64,000 nt of DNA from Phoronis australis (Eukaryota; Phoronida; Phoronidae), in assembly GCA_002633005.1 (NCBI GenBank), contig NMRA01000054.1, positions 125,492 through 189,491 on the forward strand. The letters are read 5' to 3'. The notes under the pieces were generated by a model. The model ran no database searches. It worked only from the letters and a program-made list of their open reading frames with translations, and was not told the DNA's origin. Of the stretch, positions 22,401 to 37,400 are shown in pieces (position 1 is the first letter of the stretch; every line of letters begins with the position of its first letter). A program made the position numbers and the translations under genes.

Positions 22401-25400
22401 CTACTATTTCTCTGCAATAGGCACATTTAGGCGGAACAGCCCCCCCCCCCACGCTACCCACACGACCCAAAAATAACAAGCGTCGCCGGCATGCTCATTT
22501 TGTGGAACATTTTACTTCGGAAGTTGCTGCGCCCGCGACGTCCTAGATCCGCCAGAGTTCTCGGGAACAAAAATTTTGCTGAAGTTAAAGTTGAATTTCG
22601 CCCTGTTACGCTGGTTTAAAACGTAATCGAATTACGTCTTTCAATTTTAAATGTATGAAAAGGGTTTCAAATTGTTCTCTCCTTGATCGGACTTACATGC
22701 ATTTTCTATTATCATGAAGAAAATACAAAGTACTCCCCATAGTCGGTGGGCCAGATTTTGTAGGGCCTCTAGAAAATGGTTTTTGTGAGTACTTTAGGGG
22801 GGCAATTTTATTTTGGTATTTTTTAATTCATTTATCAGTGTTTTCAAAATCTAAAAAGTTCCCACATATAAAGTTGCACATTTTTGAGAAATTTGAGTTT
22901 GAAGTTACCTAATAATCACCAAAGAGCTTAGTAAACTTATATTTGTAAAAACAACAGTTTTGGTGACTTTTTTGTAAAACAAGTAATATGGTCCCATCAC
23001 TGTCATTGTATTGAACAATATTACACTCACATTACATATTTCACTATTGTAAATTAATTGTAAACAGTGAAATTTAAAAAACGTAAAGAGACACCTAGTG
23101 GCAAAAATGCAAACTAAGTCTAAATGTTACTAGGAAGTTATTCTGGCATTGTCAGGCAACAAAAATAACACAAAACACTTGAGACTGGGCAAAATTTGTG
23201 CCTCAATGACTAAAATATTGACTAATGGTGTAAAATACAGCTTGTTTGCATAATACACCAGAAATAGGTTATAGTACAAAAACAATATAGTTGAATGATC
23301 TCTGTGAATGTGCACAAAGACTGTATGAAAATACTAGATTATTCTGACAGAGTTTATCAAGCAGTATGAGACAAATACATGACAATGATCAAAGTATGTA
23401 CTTTCTATGACTTAACAAATAAAATTAACTTTTTAATACAAAAAAGGAAATAACGGGGTTGGAAGTCTATTTAGGGTTGACTTGTCAAAGAACTATGCAA
23501 TGTTATGCAGTCAGTGTTGCTGATGTTACTACAGTTGTCACAGCTGCACATTTCTGTACAGTTTGACCCAGCATTGCAGCACAAACTCAGTTTCCCAGCA
23601 CACATGTTCTTTTTGCACTTGCAGCGTTCATCGTTTAGTACTGTCAATGGAGATGNNNNNNNNNNNNNNNNNNNNNNNNNNNNNNNNNNNNNNNNNNNNN
23701 NNNNNNNNNNNNNNNNNNNNNNNNNNNNCTATGCCGTTCTATGTCCTTTCAATTTTTTGGTCTGACACTTGGTCTTCTAGTCTACAGCACTCAGCAGTAT
23801 ACTGTGTAGGCTACCAGGACATGCAGCTGTTTTCTGCACAAACGTTTGTGACACCTCTTCTTCTTTTTGATCTACTGATCTACAGAGTTCCACAGTCAAT
23901 CAGCTTTCGTCAGGAAGCTTTCCTAAGCTTCTTTAGGCTCTGACATCACAATTTTGTGCTGTTTGATAAATCTTGAATTATACAGGCATCACACTCCATG
24001 GGAGCAGCCATATTGAAGTAACTAAGCACAACAATACAATCTGGGTCTCTGATTGGTCAATTCACTAGAAAAGCGCCATCAAGTGGCAGGAATGTGCATC
24101 ATATTTTGTGCAACAAAAACACCTTTTTTTTAAAAAATGTACAAGTGTAGACGTGGGAACTTTTTGGAATTTGATTTATAGGTATATTATCTAGCCACAT
24201 AGAAAAAACTAGGTTGCCCCCCCAAAGTACTCACAAGGATGAACGCTATGAGATCTGGCCCACCGACTACCACAGTCCAAGACACGTATCGAAAAATTGC
24301 CGACTTTTAATTAAAATTGCGTTTGGCCAACGCTGAAATTCGAAAAGGGCGCACAAAAACTTACATTGAACACTGAAGATCAATTATTTGACGCAACAGT
24401 GACCAGTTCCCGTGAGTGCATTGCAGATCCAGATGTTGCTTTTCGGTTAAGAACGCGAAATATGTTTAAAGTGACGGCTTCACAGGGACAAATGCAGCTT
24501 TGAATGCCTACGGAGGAAACGACTTATCGCCACACAGGTTCATTATATTTCTTATAAGGAAAGTTATTAAAATTTGAAAACAAATTGTTCAGTATAGCTG
24601 AAAGGTATTTTGAATCATTAGTCGTTTCTTGAACAAAAATTAGCTATTCTTTACACTAGAACTATAACGCTGTGACCAGGGCCCGGTCTCTAATCTTTGT
24701 ACTCGAAACGAACTCGAAACTATTTTTGGCAATTTCTCTGCTCCTTTTGTGCGAACTTAAGATAATTGGTTATCAGACTGTGCTCGAATACATTATAGTT
24801 TATGCATAGGAGTTTCTAGTTCAAGTATGCCCTTGAAGACCCTTATATTCGTGCTACAAACTCGAGTAAAAACTCGAAATTTCGAGTTCAAACTCGAACT
24901 TGTTGCTTTAATATTGGGTTTACAAACTGTGAACTAAGGGCAATAAATTATCCACGTAAGTTATTGTGTACTCGAGCATAGAATAATAGACACTTATCTT
25001 GAGTTCGCCCAAAAGTAGAGTACAAAATGCCAAACCAAATTTCGAGTTCCATTTCGAGTAAAAAGATTGGAGACCGGGCCCAGGTCGCACAACGCAAACA
25101 CTATGTTTGTGTGGCTGGGCTGCTGTATCCCGGCTGTATTAATTACTATCTGTTTTGACGTAAATTCTCACGCAGACCTGACTGCGCTAGACACGTTACG
25201 TCGCTGATTACATGTAACTGCTGCGATTTAACATTTTAAATTTCTCTTTGTTGCGCAGTTGTTGTGCGGAGACCTGCATCTACTAGGACGTCTCGACACT
25301 TTGTGAAGAACCATTTCAAGACGGTGTGTTGCAAAGAAAACGCTCAATGCGAACAGGACTTTATTTGTAACGTGCATGACTCAATTGAAATTTGAAAAAA

Positions 25401-28400
25401 CGTCATTCCTCGGGCTATACTTTTTAATAAACAAGTCATTCGAATGGAATGTCATTTTAAAGTGTAGAGTCCAATTGTTCATACAATCGCCATAAAAGGG
25501 TTGTTTTAAAAGCACGACAATAAAACACACAGGCTGCTTACTTTGCACGCAGAAACAGACAAATGGCGATGCACACTAGAATCAATACGATTGATACAAC
25601 AACGATACCCAAAACGGCCCAGAATAGTGTTTGATCTGGAATAGAAATATGATCAAGGATCTAAAGCGTTCAAACAATAACTTAGGGTTGCACTTCTTGT
25701 CTGATAGCTTCTATGGTCCGTGAATAGAGTTACAATGCCGCCGTATGGCGTGTACTTGGTATCTCGTCTCTATTCAATTCAATTTTTGCTTGAAGTCGTG
25801 AACTTTCCATAGTTATATTTTACATGGTTACTACACACAGCAATGAGTACTAACGAGTAAACTGTTTTCGTTTTTAGTAATCTACGTTACGTCTTTAAAC
25901 ATGATGATCAGTCGATACAAAAAAAAACAAAAGACACTCTTACTAATCTCGCAGAATGTTCCTCCATATCCATGCGGACAATTGCAATGGAAATGATAGA
26001 CTGTTCTATCTTTCGTGTCGTCTGCCATCTCCACGCAACTCCCAGCGTTCTTGCAGGGATTATCTTCGCAAGACACAACAGCTGAAAACATTACAACAAT
26101 GATTTAATCCCAGACAGAAAATGTGCTCATAAGCAAAGTGCAATGTGTTCGAATGCCTTGAATTATTTGTGTCAGGGTGTCAAGTATTCCAAAGTTGCCA
26201 TGTCTTGCCGGGAAATAAAAACAACACGTTTTAGTACGTTCTTTTAAAAGTGAGATGCGAAAAATATAAATCACAATTTCTAAAACTTACTATAAAACAA
26301 ATTTTTCGACGTTGTCGAGCCGCCTTTTTCCTTCTACCGAGGATTTGATTACTGGCTGGTCTCCGCGAAAATGTCGTCGCCCTCTGTCGGTGTTCATAGG
26401 CAACAACTGCAAGGCCGTAGAGCATGAGTCAAACGATTTAAATGTGACACCTCTGTGTCTATTCAGAGGGATTCTTGGCTTTTACCCGGACACCATCTAT
26501 GACATCTAGCTCAAACCAAAATCTTTCTCTATCACATACCCCCACGAAATGTGGTCACGAATATAGGTGAGACCGGCTGCACAGCCGCTCAGAGTATCGC
26601 AGGGCAAATACCTTGGGGACACGGGATAGTATACTCGTTTGAGGCATCGAACGTGAGAATATTGGACAGAGAAAGTTCAAGGTTTAAGCGATGTATCAGA
26701 GACGCTGTCTTGTGTTACATACAAGAACCCCTCTAGGAGGTGATTTAAGTTGGTGTCTAACACATGGTCCATGACCAGAGCCTTGCACTTGTTGTTTCTG
26801 AACACCGGCAGGAGGGTGACTAACTTTTCGCGGGAAATAGTCAGCAATCAATTCCCAGTAGAAGGAGCCATGCGGCTCCGCAACGTCGGGAAATTTATTT
26901 AACAGTAAGTTTCAGTTTTTGCATCTAGGGTGAATAATAATACCCACCGTCTTCTTTTAAACGTGTTACCATTCGCACGATCCATTTCTCTGAGTGTATT
27001 TAAAGGAAGGCCTCTTACCTAGCTCGGCATCAGCCGTTACGAATTTGCCAGGAGCGATCTGAACCACGCAGTGAAAGGTCCCTCTGTCCATAGGACCGAC
27101 GTAATGAATGCGAAGATTACGGCCATTCATTTCGTATCTAAAAGTGACAAATGGACCATAATCGTCAGAGCGAGCATGGCATGGGCAATAATTTCAAAAT
27201 AATGAACACAAATTAAGAACACAGGGTCTAGGCTTTTATTGTTTCATCTGTAAACCAAAACAATGTAGAAAAGGAAATAGAGATTTTTTGTTTTTAATCT
27301 GTTTCGCTTGATCTACATTCCGCAACAATGGTCTTATCCAAACCAGATACTGTCTCCTAGTTTCTCGAAATTAATGCCTCGCCTGAGACAAAAACAACTG
27401 TTTCATTATCCAATAGACTTTCTCATTCTGTCACCGTGAGTAAAATGGATTTTGTAGTTAGAAGACCACACTTGTTTTCCATCAGTCATCACTTAGCTCG
27501 CCAAAAGCGTTAGTTAGTCTTATACCCATTTAAACACAATTTTCAAAGACTTTGCTCCAAATATTGAAGGATAGGCAAGGATTACATTGGTTTAGCGTCA
27601 TTTTGCCTCGAGCATGAAAGTGATCCACTAATATTTGATGTTCAATAATAGGCCAGTTAAGACACAGTATCGTTTTAAAAAGCTACAGGCCCCCTTTGTT
27701 GTCAAAAGATAACTTTTGATTGAAGCCACTTACCGCTACAAAACTGTTTCCAACGCATTTCTTAACCAAATTGGAGATTGCTGGTCTTGGTTAGCACTGT
27801 CAGGTCATTACTGCATGTACAATGTTTAGCAACTTGACTTGAGCCAGCTGGTGGTCTTATGTGCCCAGCATACTATAGACCTTTGCCTTATGCAGTAATA
27901 GGTTGACAGGTCTTTCCAAGACCAGGCGTCGATTTAAATCATGAGTCCAGGAACAAGTTATTAATTCTACAACTGTACATGTAGAAGATGTATAGCTTGA
28001 TTGTAGACAGTGTCATCGTCTCCAGCTGACTCCTGGACAGACGATGCAACATTCCACACTGCCTCAAAACGCCGGAAGATTTTCCAAAATTAAATTTGGG
28101 TTCGCCTCGCCTGACCTATCAAACTTAAGTTGATATGATCAACTTACGTGTCTGATACATAGTATTCGATAAGTTTTTGCCAAGAAACCCGGCTTCAGTT
28201 CGCAGAGTTAACAAAACAAATCTCCACGCAATGCCTCGATTCAAAGCAGCTTCGCATTGCACGCACTCACACATGGTCATTTGAATAAATTGATGCCACT
28301 TTGGTAAATTTAATCATCAGATACAAACAATGTCGAGATATCGTTGAGGTTTTAGATATTCACATCGAAAGTACCATTGTCAAAGGCTGTTGTTCGTAGC

Positions 28401-31400
28401 ACTTTGACTAAATAGTCTCGCGATGATGTAGCGAGTACTTTGTATGTTCTGTGTATTCTTCAATAAATATATATCACTTAGAAAGTGTTTCAGTAATTTT
28501 GCTGAAGGAGCCAAATTTAAGTGTGGCAGAAGGTACTGAGTTTTAGTATTCACTTAAACAAAGAAAACAGGTTTTGAAGCTTGTGTATGGTTTGAATACT
28601 GTGGTACATAAAAACAAAAACACAAGCTCAACAACATAGTTCTAAAAGTCACGATTTTTAAGTTTTCGCATCTAGTTATTCACCTGAATGAATAATTTTG
28701 TCCATTGTCGTTTCGCAAGCTGAAACGTTGACTTTTTCCGATTATTGTTGCAATGTCCCAGACAACCACGGTTGGCCATTTTATGGTGTTCGTCTAATAA
28801 CCACAGGGTTAAAACCCAAAGGCACTAGTTTGCAACGAAATGTTTGAGCTGCAACCGTGGGTGACTAAATGAGTCTTGTGTATCATTGTGAAGTTCAATA
28901 ATGTTGTCGTCCAGTTATTTCTTGGATATCCCCGACAAGTTCAGCATGTGCCCGTTAGACTATCATACTCTTAGTCAATAACGGCACCCGCTGTAATAAG
29001 GTCGCTGTCCAATGACATTAATTTCCTATATTATGCGTGTGTTATTAGTAATGTTTGTGCATTCAACTCTTAACTGAAACACCGTTGGTGAAATAAGTTA
29101 AATTAAGAGCATGTAGGACTTTATCATCCGGTCTGTGTATTTAGCTTCACACCTTCAAAACTACGGATTTTAATTTTAGGAGAAGCATATATTTTCTGCA
29201 AGTAGAAAGCTTGTAAAATTTGATGTCCAACTTTATACCAATCCGCCATTAATTGGTTCACGTGACCACGTGCGTTTAGTAATGTTTAGCAAAGAGAGAG
29301 GGTACACCCACTGCAAAGCAACGGTATCAAAACATGATCAGATTTTATTTTATGTAAATGTTCAAGAAGAAATCTCAAAATCCTTCTTGCAGTTTTCTAA
29401 ATAATCGTTTCAGTTTTGCTTCATCCAAAACAAAATCCTATTTTTGTTAGCCCCTCATGTAAACGAGGAACGGTTTGAAAACATTTCTTACAACAGTTTC
29501 GGAGAAATGTGTATAAACCATGTTATTTCTGGGTTTGTCATTATTTCTTTGTATGTTCTGTGTATTCTTCAATAAATATATATATATATATCTCTTGTAG
29601 CATGTTATTTAAAAGCTTCATGTTCAACTGGCCAACAATTCCTGAGAAATGATGTTCCGAAATGTGCCAACATTTCTATATGGTCAAACATAACCTTAAC
29701 GTAAGTCCGTACCTAGCGTGTGGTTTGTCGGCCTTTATGTGTTCCCCCGTCGGAGTGATCCAAGATAACTCAACTGGATGTGCATATTCGTCGAAAATAC
29801 ATTGTAACGTGGCTTCCCCACCAAGTACACTACGAACGATAGGCGCCACGTTCTCTGTATAATGGAGAAACATCAAATAGTTATTTTCTCATATTTTATC
29901 CCATAAAACAAACTATCTTTCAAATCGTCGGTGGTCACCAGAAACGTATTGTTTGCTTCGACATTCCTCAAAATGTGATAAAAATTTGGACGTAACGTCT
30001 GACGCGATTTTTTCAATGAAACGAAGTAATTATTTTGTGTAGTCACATATTGACTTGAAAGCCGATTCCTCAAACTAAAAGACTTTGAAAAATAAAGAAA
30101 AATGAAGGCATTTCAAGGTAATTTGTTCAACTCCGCACGTATTGTGTAATTTCCTTAAAGCACATTTCTACTAATTATGCAATAAATACTAACTGGAATT
30201 GACGAAGTGAGGATGAAATCCCTGACCTGCTCCAAGAGCCTTGGATGAGGTACTTTATCAAAGGCCTGGAGAAGTCTACCACAACTTCGTCAGTTTGGAT
30301 GCATGACTCTCTACTTTGGGATAGATCATTTATCAATGTGACTAAATGTGTCTCCCAAGATCCATAGTTCCAAAAGTCGTGTTGCCATGTGCAAAGTATA
30401 TCGTTTGTATACAGGTGTGCCACTATAATGCTGGCAATTACATGTTACGTAGGTTTGGAGCATACGAGAGTGAGTGATATTGAGCAGCACTTGGATGCCA
30501 AAGTTTACATACACTGTTTGCTCAACTAAGTCATCGACTGCAGCAAATCCATTAATCGGCGTCCTCGAGTCACGATGAAAAAACAGAACGCTCTTTACTT
30601 TCCTCAAAACTAGCGGTTTACTCACGTTAAAGTGCAAACGTACCCAAATCGCATGCATTTCTGATGCATTTTTGCTCTTCGTTGTCTGGTCCATCACAAA
30701 TAATATGGCGTCCCATAAAGGCTTCTTCTATAAAGTGATCTGCCAAATCGGCGACGAACGTACACTTCCGCCTCCGAGTTTCGTAGCCCAGACCACATCC
30801 AGCGGAACAGTGTGACCACATATCCCAGTTTGACCAATGGCCGGGCAATGGCGACGTTGATGGGACAGTGGTCGTTGTTGTGGTTCGCTTAGTGGTTGCC
30901 TCTAGTGAAAGTGAGAATTAAATGATGCCATATCTTGAAAGCACATTGAGGATGTCGAGTGCTTAATATTATTTTAAAACAACTATACCTGTAATAATAG
31001 AGCATTTGCATTTCAAAATAATACAGTCTTCATGGCGCCAACTAGGTTCTTTGAGCTTGTGTAGGACTTCATCGACACTTTAATCTGTTTATTTAGATAT
31101 CCAAAACTTTAGATTTTAGCTTAGTAAAAGTTTATATTTTCTCAACGTAGAAGATTCTAGAATTTTGATTTTCAACTTCATACCACTCTCCTTTTCGTGA
31201 GGTCACGTGACCATGTCTTTCAGTAAAACTTAGCAAAAAGGAATGTACATGGAAAACAAAAAGGGCTGTCAACAACGTGACCAAATTTAGTTCAAGAGGA
31301 AATCTCAAAAACGCTGCAATAGTTATCTAAATTATCATTTCCTTTTCGTTTCGTGTAACTAAAAATCCTGTTTTTGATAACTCTTCATGCAAATCTGGAA

Positions 31401-34400
31401 CGTTTTAAGAGCAATTTCTAATCGTATTGACAAAATAGTGAATAAATCATAGTCTGATATGAATTCAATCAGTCATATCGGAGATATGATGTTTCGAAAT
31501 TAGTCAAATTTGGAATCTTTCTAGGGCATGCATAACGTTAATAAAAGACTGGGTATTACTAAATTACTCACGACGTAACTGTGCACTAATGACTGGTGCC
31601 CGTGGGCATTCCATTACTTCACATTTTTCTATTTGTGATCCATCGTTCTCGCATGAGTTTTCTGCTTTGGAAATATAGCAGGTGCGAGTACGCACTCGCC
31701 ATCCTGACCCACACGTTTTCGAACATGGTCTCCAACTGCTCCATTCTGACCATTGCACAACAGCTGCAAGCATTCATGAGAAGTCATCAGTCTTAGATAT
31801 TCTCTGTGTGTTATGCAATATGTGTGACATATTTGTTTGGTTAATTTCATCAATAAAAACTGTGCCACAATGCCTGCAACTAAATGTGATCGTTATACGG
31901 CCGTATCTCTTACCGCTCACCTCGCATGGCGGCTATAACTCAATAAATAACATCTAAGGTGTCGTTAAACCACCATGAGTATTTGGAAAGGCACAGTGCA
32001 CTTTACCCGTGCAAAATCTGTTAAAACCAAGATTATTGTAATTCCCCGACCATGGAAAAGACAGCTACAAACAAACAGAACTAACACTTTTTGATGAAAA
32101 CCGTGCATACAATTTTTGAATACCCATGTATTTGACAGAAACTCATATGCAACTTCTGTTTGACGACGTAAAATCTCCGGCAAAAACAACAAGCAATGCT
32201 TTTCAGAAGGGAATCGTACGTTCATGATGTGACAATCTGTAAAGGCGACTATGAAAAATAACGGTGTTCGAGGAAAAGTATTTCGGAGCCAGCGAAAGTC
32301 CGAAGAACCGCACACGGGGTTCACCTTCACCTGACAAATGACAAGGCCACTGATGTGATATGTTCCTGTAAGGATGAATATGTACCTTAAAGTCGTAATG
32401 ATCTGTACGATGCCATATATGTCAGGATATTTTGAACTCAATCAGTGAAGATTCACCGATATTTTTATTCTGCCCTGTGTCAAATTCCGTCAAATGAAAA
32501 GTAGGTCATAAGATGGGATTCCCCGATAAAAGTAGGTCTAGCCTATAGCACTGTTTATGCTTTTCCAATCTTCGAGAGAAATATGTTCATTAAAAAATGA
32601 GGTCCATAGCTCAGGTACACACTCATCTTGTCCTAGGCAAGCAGTTAGCTCCGGTAGGTCTAGGGCTGTGTCCAAGTCAAATTGATTGGCCGTAATTTCA
32701 CCATTGAAACATTTAAGTTAGGTCTACCTTCTGATGAACTTCACATTTTTTGTATTTTCATTGCATAAAAGTAGTTTTCAGTTAATTGTAAACGTAACAT
32801 GATCACTAAGCTGTGATAGGGTTACAAAAGATGACAAGTTTGGGTGTAGTAGCAAAAATGGTTATTTACAAAAATAACTCAATTTTTTAAAGCTTCATGA
32901 AATCAAATATCATGATGTTTGAGCAACTAAAAATGAGCTCTCTTTAACTCTACAGGCGAAGTGTAAACTAGGGGCTCTTAACAAAATCTAACTGTTCATT
33001 TTTTCGTGACAACAGCTCGAACAAGTAATCCAGTGTCCCTCCTGTGCCAATCGAATATATCAATTTTGGAGAGAAGTTCAGTTGAACGCCAGTCAACGGG
33101 TATCGGTATATGAATAACAAAAAATGTACCTCATTTTTGCTACGAAACAAAATGATGTCCTTTAGGACAAAATAAATAAAAAATAATAAAAATGTCCTTC
33201 AAAACAACAATTTCCGTGGATTACCCCTGGTCAGGTGCCAAGACAAAGGTGGAACGAGTGAAATTCTGGAGTCAAAATCAGATATGTGTACACTATAGCC
33301 ACCAAATAGAAAAGTACGTATCTCGGAACAATTATATTTGTGTTACACCTTCAAGCAACATTGCCAAGTTCAGCTGGTCGTGCGGGAGTCCACACAGTTT
33401 GATCTATCGTTTACGCCTTTCGACATCACTTTTCGGCTTAGGGATTGCACAAAAAAGAGAGGTATATTCTTTTCGATCTGTATAACGGCAGTCAGAATTA
33501 CATACGCCATAACAACACCGTTTCACAATTCTTATTACACAATTTCTTGACTTATAGTCTAAAGTAACCTTTACCCGACATCTTAGATGTATTGTTTGTC
33601 GGGTAAAACGTCGACTTGGAAATGCAGACAAAGGTGTGTCAAGGATGGTGCGTTCTGACTGGCCAGTTAAGCCGCCAGTCAAAATCCCACGTTGTTTTCC
33701 TGGGTCACGAGCAGTGTATTCTCTCAGGAATACATTTTTTCATCGGTTTTCCACGAACTACCATATTTTTGCCTTGTTCACCTGAATAACTGTTCTTTAA
33801 AGAAACTAGAAACACAAATCACGAGATAAATGTGCTGGTAAAAGGAAATGTGATGCATGAGAACAGAAATGTGCTCACGAGAAAAAACCTTTTTTAGTAG
33901 TTCATGAATGATGAAAACAATGAACACAAACAAAATATCCTGCCGTTCGTATACTATTATCAATCCGTTTTGGATACTGGATATTATATGAAGTACATTT
34001 AAAGATTAATTCCGAAAAATATCGATGTTGTGAAGTTAGGAATGGGTGTTTTATGCTGCATGGCTAAGGTCAGCTATCTATTGAACATAATACTTGCGAA
34101 GGCCAAACATAATGAGTACACCGGCTGTAGTGAAGTGGTGCGTAGCTGACGTTTTTCCCAGTGGTAAACCTAATGTTTTGTGTCCCTAAATGCGTATGCG
34201 CGGGAAGCTACGCATATATAAACGAGACTTACGAGGACATTCGAGAAGTTTGCCCGTGCACTTCTTTTTTTCGTGACTTGTTCCGTTACAACCAGCGCGT
34301 CCAAACTCTACGCAGATCCGCTGGCGATTTGTATTTCCTTCTCCGCATGTGGCGCTGCACTTAGACCAAGTAGTCCACTTGGACCATTTCGGACGAACCT

Positions 34401-37400
34401 TTTCAAAGTCTCTGGATCGCTCCTGTTGTATCGTATGAAACATGTCTGTCACTTTCTTCAAAGTCGTTGCCAACTCTTGGTGCAGTTCAATGTCGTCACG
34501 AACTATATTTTCAGATACACTTCCCCAAAGTTTGTTCATCGTCCTCGTGAACTCTGCCGCTAACCTTTCTTCAATCTCTTCACTGCGCTCTGTGTAGTCA
34601 TGTTGCGACTTTTTCATGATTTTCAATAGCTTGAATAACCGTGACAACATGAGCGCTATAAAACTTAATCTCCTGTTTGACCTATGTTCCTGTTTGTCAA
34701 CTATTTGCCTTAGCCTTTCTTCTTGTTTTTTGTCTTTGGTGACAACTATGTTGACTTCCCTAGCTGGTGGTGCTGGCGGTACTTCGTTCTTTGTATTAAT
34801 TTGCATATGAAACTGATTGACTTCCAATGGCTTGGATGTCGTTGGAGGAATAACTACTACTTGCACTTCCTTAAGCTGGCTCGCGGTGTTTTCTTTGGGA
34901 CTATGTTCGGTGTTTTCTTTGGGACTAGGTTTGACAGGAGGTTGCAATGCCGGCGTATCGCGTTTTTCTACTCCATCCAGATACTCTGAATCAATTAATT
35001 TCAAATTGGTATTAAACAGTGTGTAACAATCTTTAATTACAAGAAAATCCTTATTAATGGACAATGTACATCAAGCAAAGGACACGTAATCACAGGCAGA
35101 CAGAAGGTATGGATTCTTAACTTTGTCGTAAATATTACATTACACAACGTATTGAATACATTTAAAGTGTCCCACTTACCTCTGGGTGAAAAGTCAATAT
35201 TAACAATTGATTTTTCTGAAGAATGTTGAAATCCCACTGCTACCAACACTTCAATAACTGTGTTGTCTCTCGGGTCGATTTTTACTGTTGTTTCACACGT
35301 ATTTTTATTTCTACAACAGAATTGATTTGAGCAACATTTCAAAAACTGCTTTAACATGTTCACCCCTTCCTTAACAAAATTCCGCCATTATGACATTATT
35401 GGTGAGAACATCATCTTCCGAGATCAGCCCCAAAGCGGCTTCCAACACGAAACTCTTGCGTCGCAGCCAAACGCCCGGATGACTGGTCTAAATCGCCATC
35501 GACATCTGGTAAAAGTTTAGGCGTATTTTGCAGATAAAGTCGCTGGTCTTGATTTCAGAGGATATAAACACAACGGATTTTATTCTTATAGCTCTGGTCA
35601 AAGACAATATAAGCTCAAATTGTAAATCCCATTCAAAAATCCAAAAATTCGTTGTCCGGTGTAAAAAACTGATAATGCCCCTTCAATGAAATAAGTGCAG
35701 TTGAGAATGATACGCATTGTTGTAAGATAAAATTGGTAGTAAATATCGTAATCATTTCATTAACAGCTATCCGGTCCACTCTGGCAATCGAAAATAAATT
35801 GAGTCTAAACTATGTTGACATTGCACTGTGTCACACGACTAGACACGGAAAATGCTGATCATCTCTCAAAAACAGGCATCACTTCATTTCAAGTACGTGA
35901 AAATACATGTAAAATCTTCTAGGCGTTCTAAATTATCGCAAGTGATTCGATGAAAAACAGTCAAGCTCAGGTTTGGGTATACACAAACGAAAAGAAACAA
36001 ATAAACCTACTTGCAGTTTTTTAACGGGTTGGTACTTCCGTTGCTGTGAACCGTCACCCAGTTGATATGCATATCTTCCTGGTTTTCAATAGCCTGTCCA
36101 TCCGAGTAAATTTGCAGATCAAATGTGTATGCCTCATTCTTTTCTGATGTTGGGGTTGCAGAAATGACTTTTAAACATGGTACGCGAGAAACGTCAACAC
36201 CTGGGTCATAAAGAAATCGTATTGTTCCTGCGTTGGTAATACGTATTTTGTACAATGACCTTCTGTTGAAACGGATCTGTGAAGACGATCAAACTTTTTT
36301 ATTGCTGTTAAATACTACATATTGTATAGTATAGTTGTGTGCAAGTTGTACTTACATTCACCCGAAGTACCTCTTTTGCGAATTACGTGGGCTAATTCCC
36401 ATGTGCTGCCGACGAACAACAGTATTAAGAAAAATACTATGGCTTTGCTGTAATTTAGAGAACATCTTTCTAAATATAGTCTACGGCACATTGGTTTGTA
36501 TTGAAGACTTTCTTATTATCATAGTGGTAACCAGTCGCACACTTTACATAGCTGGCGTTGTATGTGCGATATATAATCGCATTTGCGTTTTACGTGCAAG
36601 TAAATCGTTTGTTACCTCATCAAATAGGTGAACTAATCTCAGACGTGGTTGTGTAATGGGAAGCACGGACTTTGCATTGAAAGGAATGGATCTTTAGACG
36701 AAAAGGGTGGACACAAGATATGATTAGGGCAGACAGAAATTGGAACGATGGATCTTCAAATTAGAAGGAGGAGCCAAAATGGGAAGGACGGATAATACAA
36801 TACATGGGCAGGACAAGGTTGTGATCTTTGTTTAATTTACTAGCACGATATTCAAACTTGTAATTTATGTCAACGTTTGAAGTGGACATCTCCAACAATA
36901 CCTCACCTATTGTATGGAATGATCACCGAAGCTCAGCATTTCAGGCTTACACGATAAATTCTAGTATTTTCCTAGTGTTTTTACAGACATATGTCGTGTA
37001 CTGGCGTTTGGTTCCATCGTTCTCATTTGGAGATCGGTCTTCCCATCCACACTCCATGTTTGCCGCAGCATGACCATATCCCAAAGACCCAGAGGAGGCA
37101 GTGTGGCCTAGTGTGATATGTGCCCGCCTTCTTTACTCGAGGTCATGGGTTCTAGTCCCACTGGGTCACACTACTAGACCCTTGAGTCAGGTTTCTAGAT
37201 CCTCAGTTCGGTTCTAAGTACATGCTAATAAAGCACAAAAATAGTTCCAGGTGATCAATGCAATGGGCCCACATGTGCGCCCTGCACACGTGTACACGTT
37301 GTACCAGACCGCCTGAAAATTTAATCCCAAAGACCAAGCGCTAGGGTACTGTGAAGGGAAACGGATGTGTAGCAGCTTTAAAGATATGTTCACGTCAATA

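Noticed and set aside
33192-33485. 97-codon plus-strand ORF in the TSP1 intron
   Set aside because: No recognisable domain, AT-rich codons, and antisense to a well-supported gene intron.
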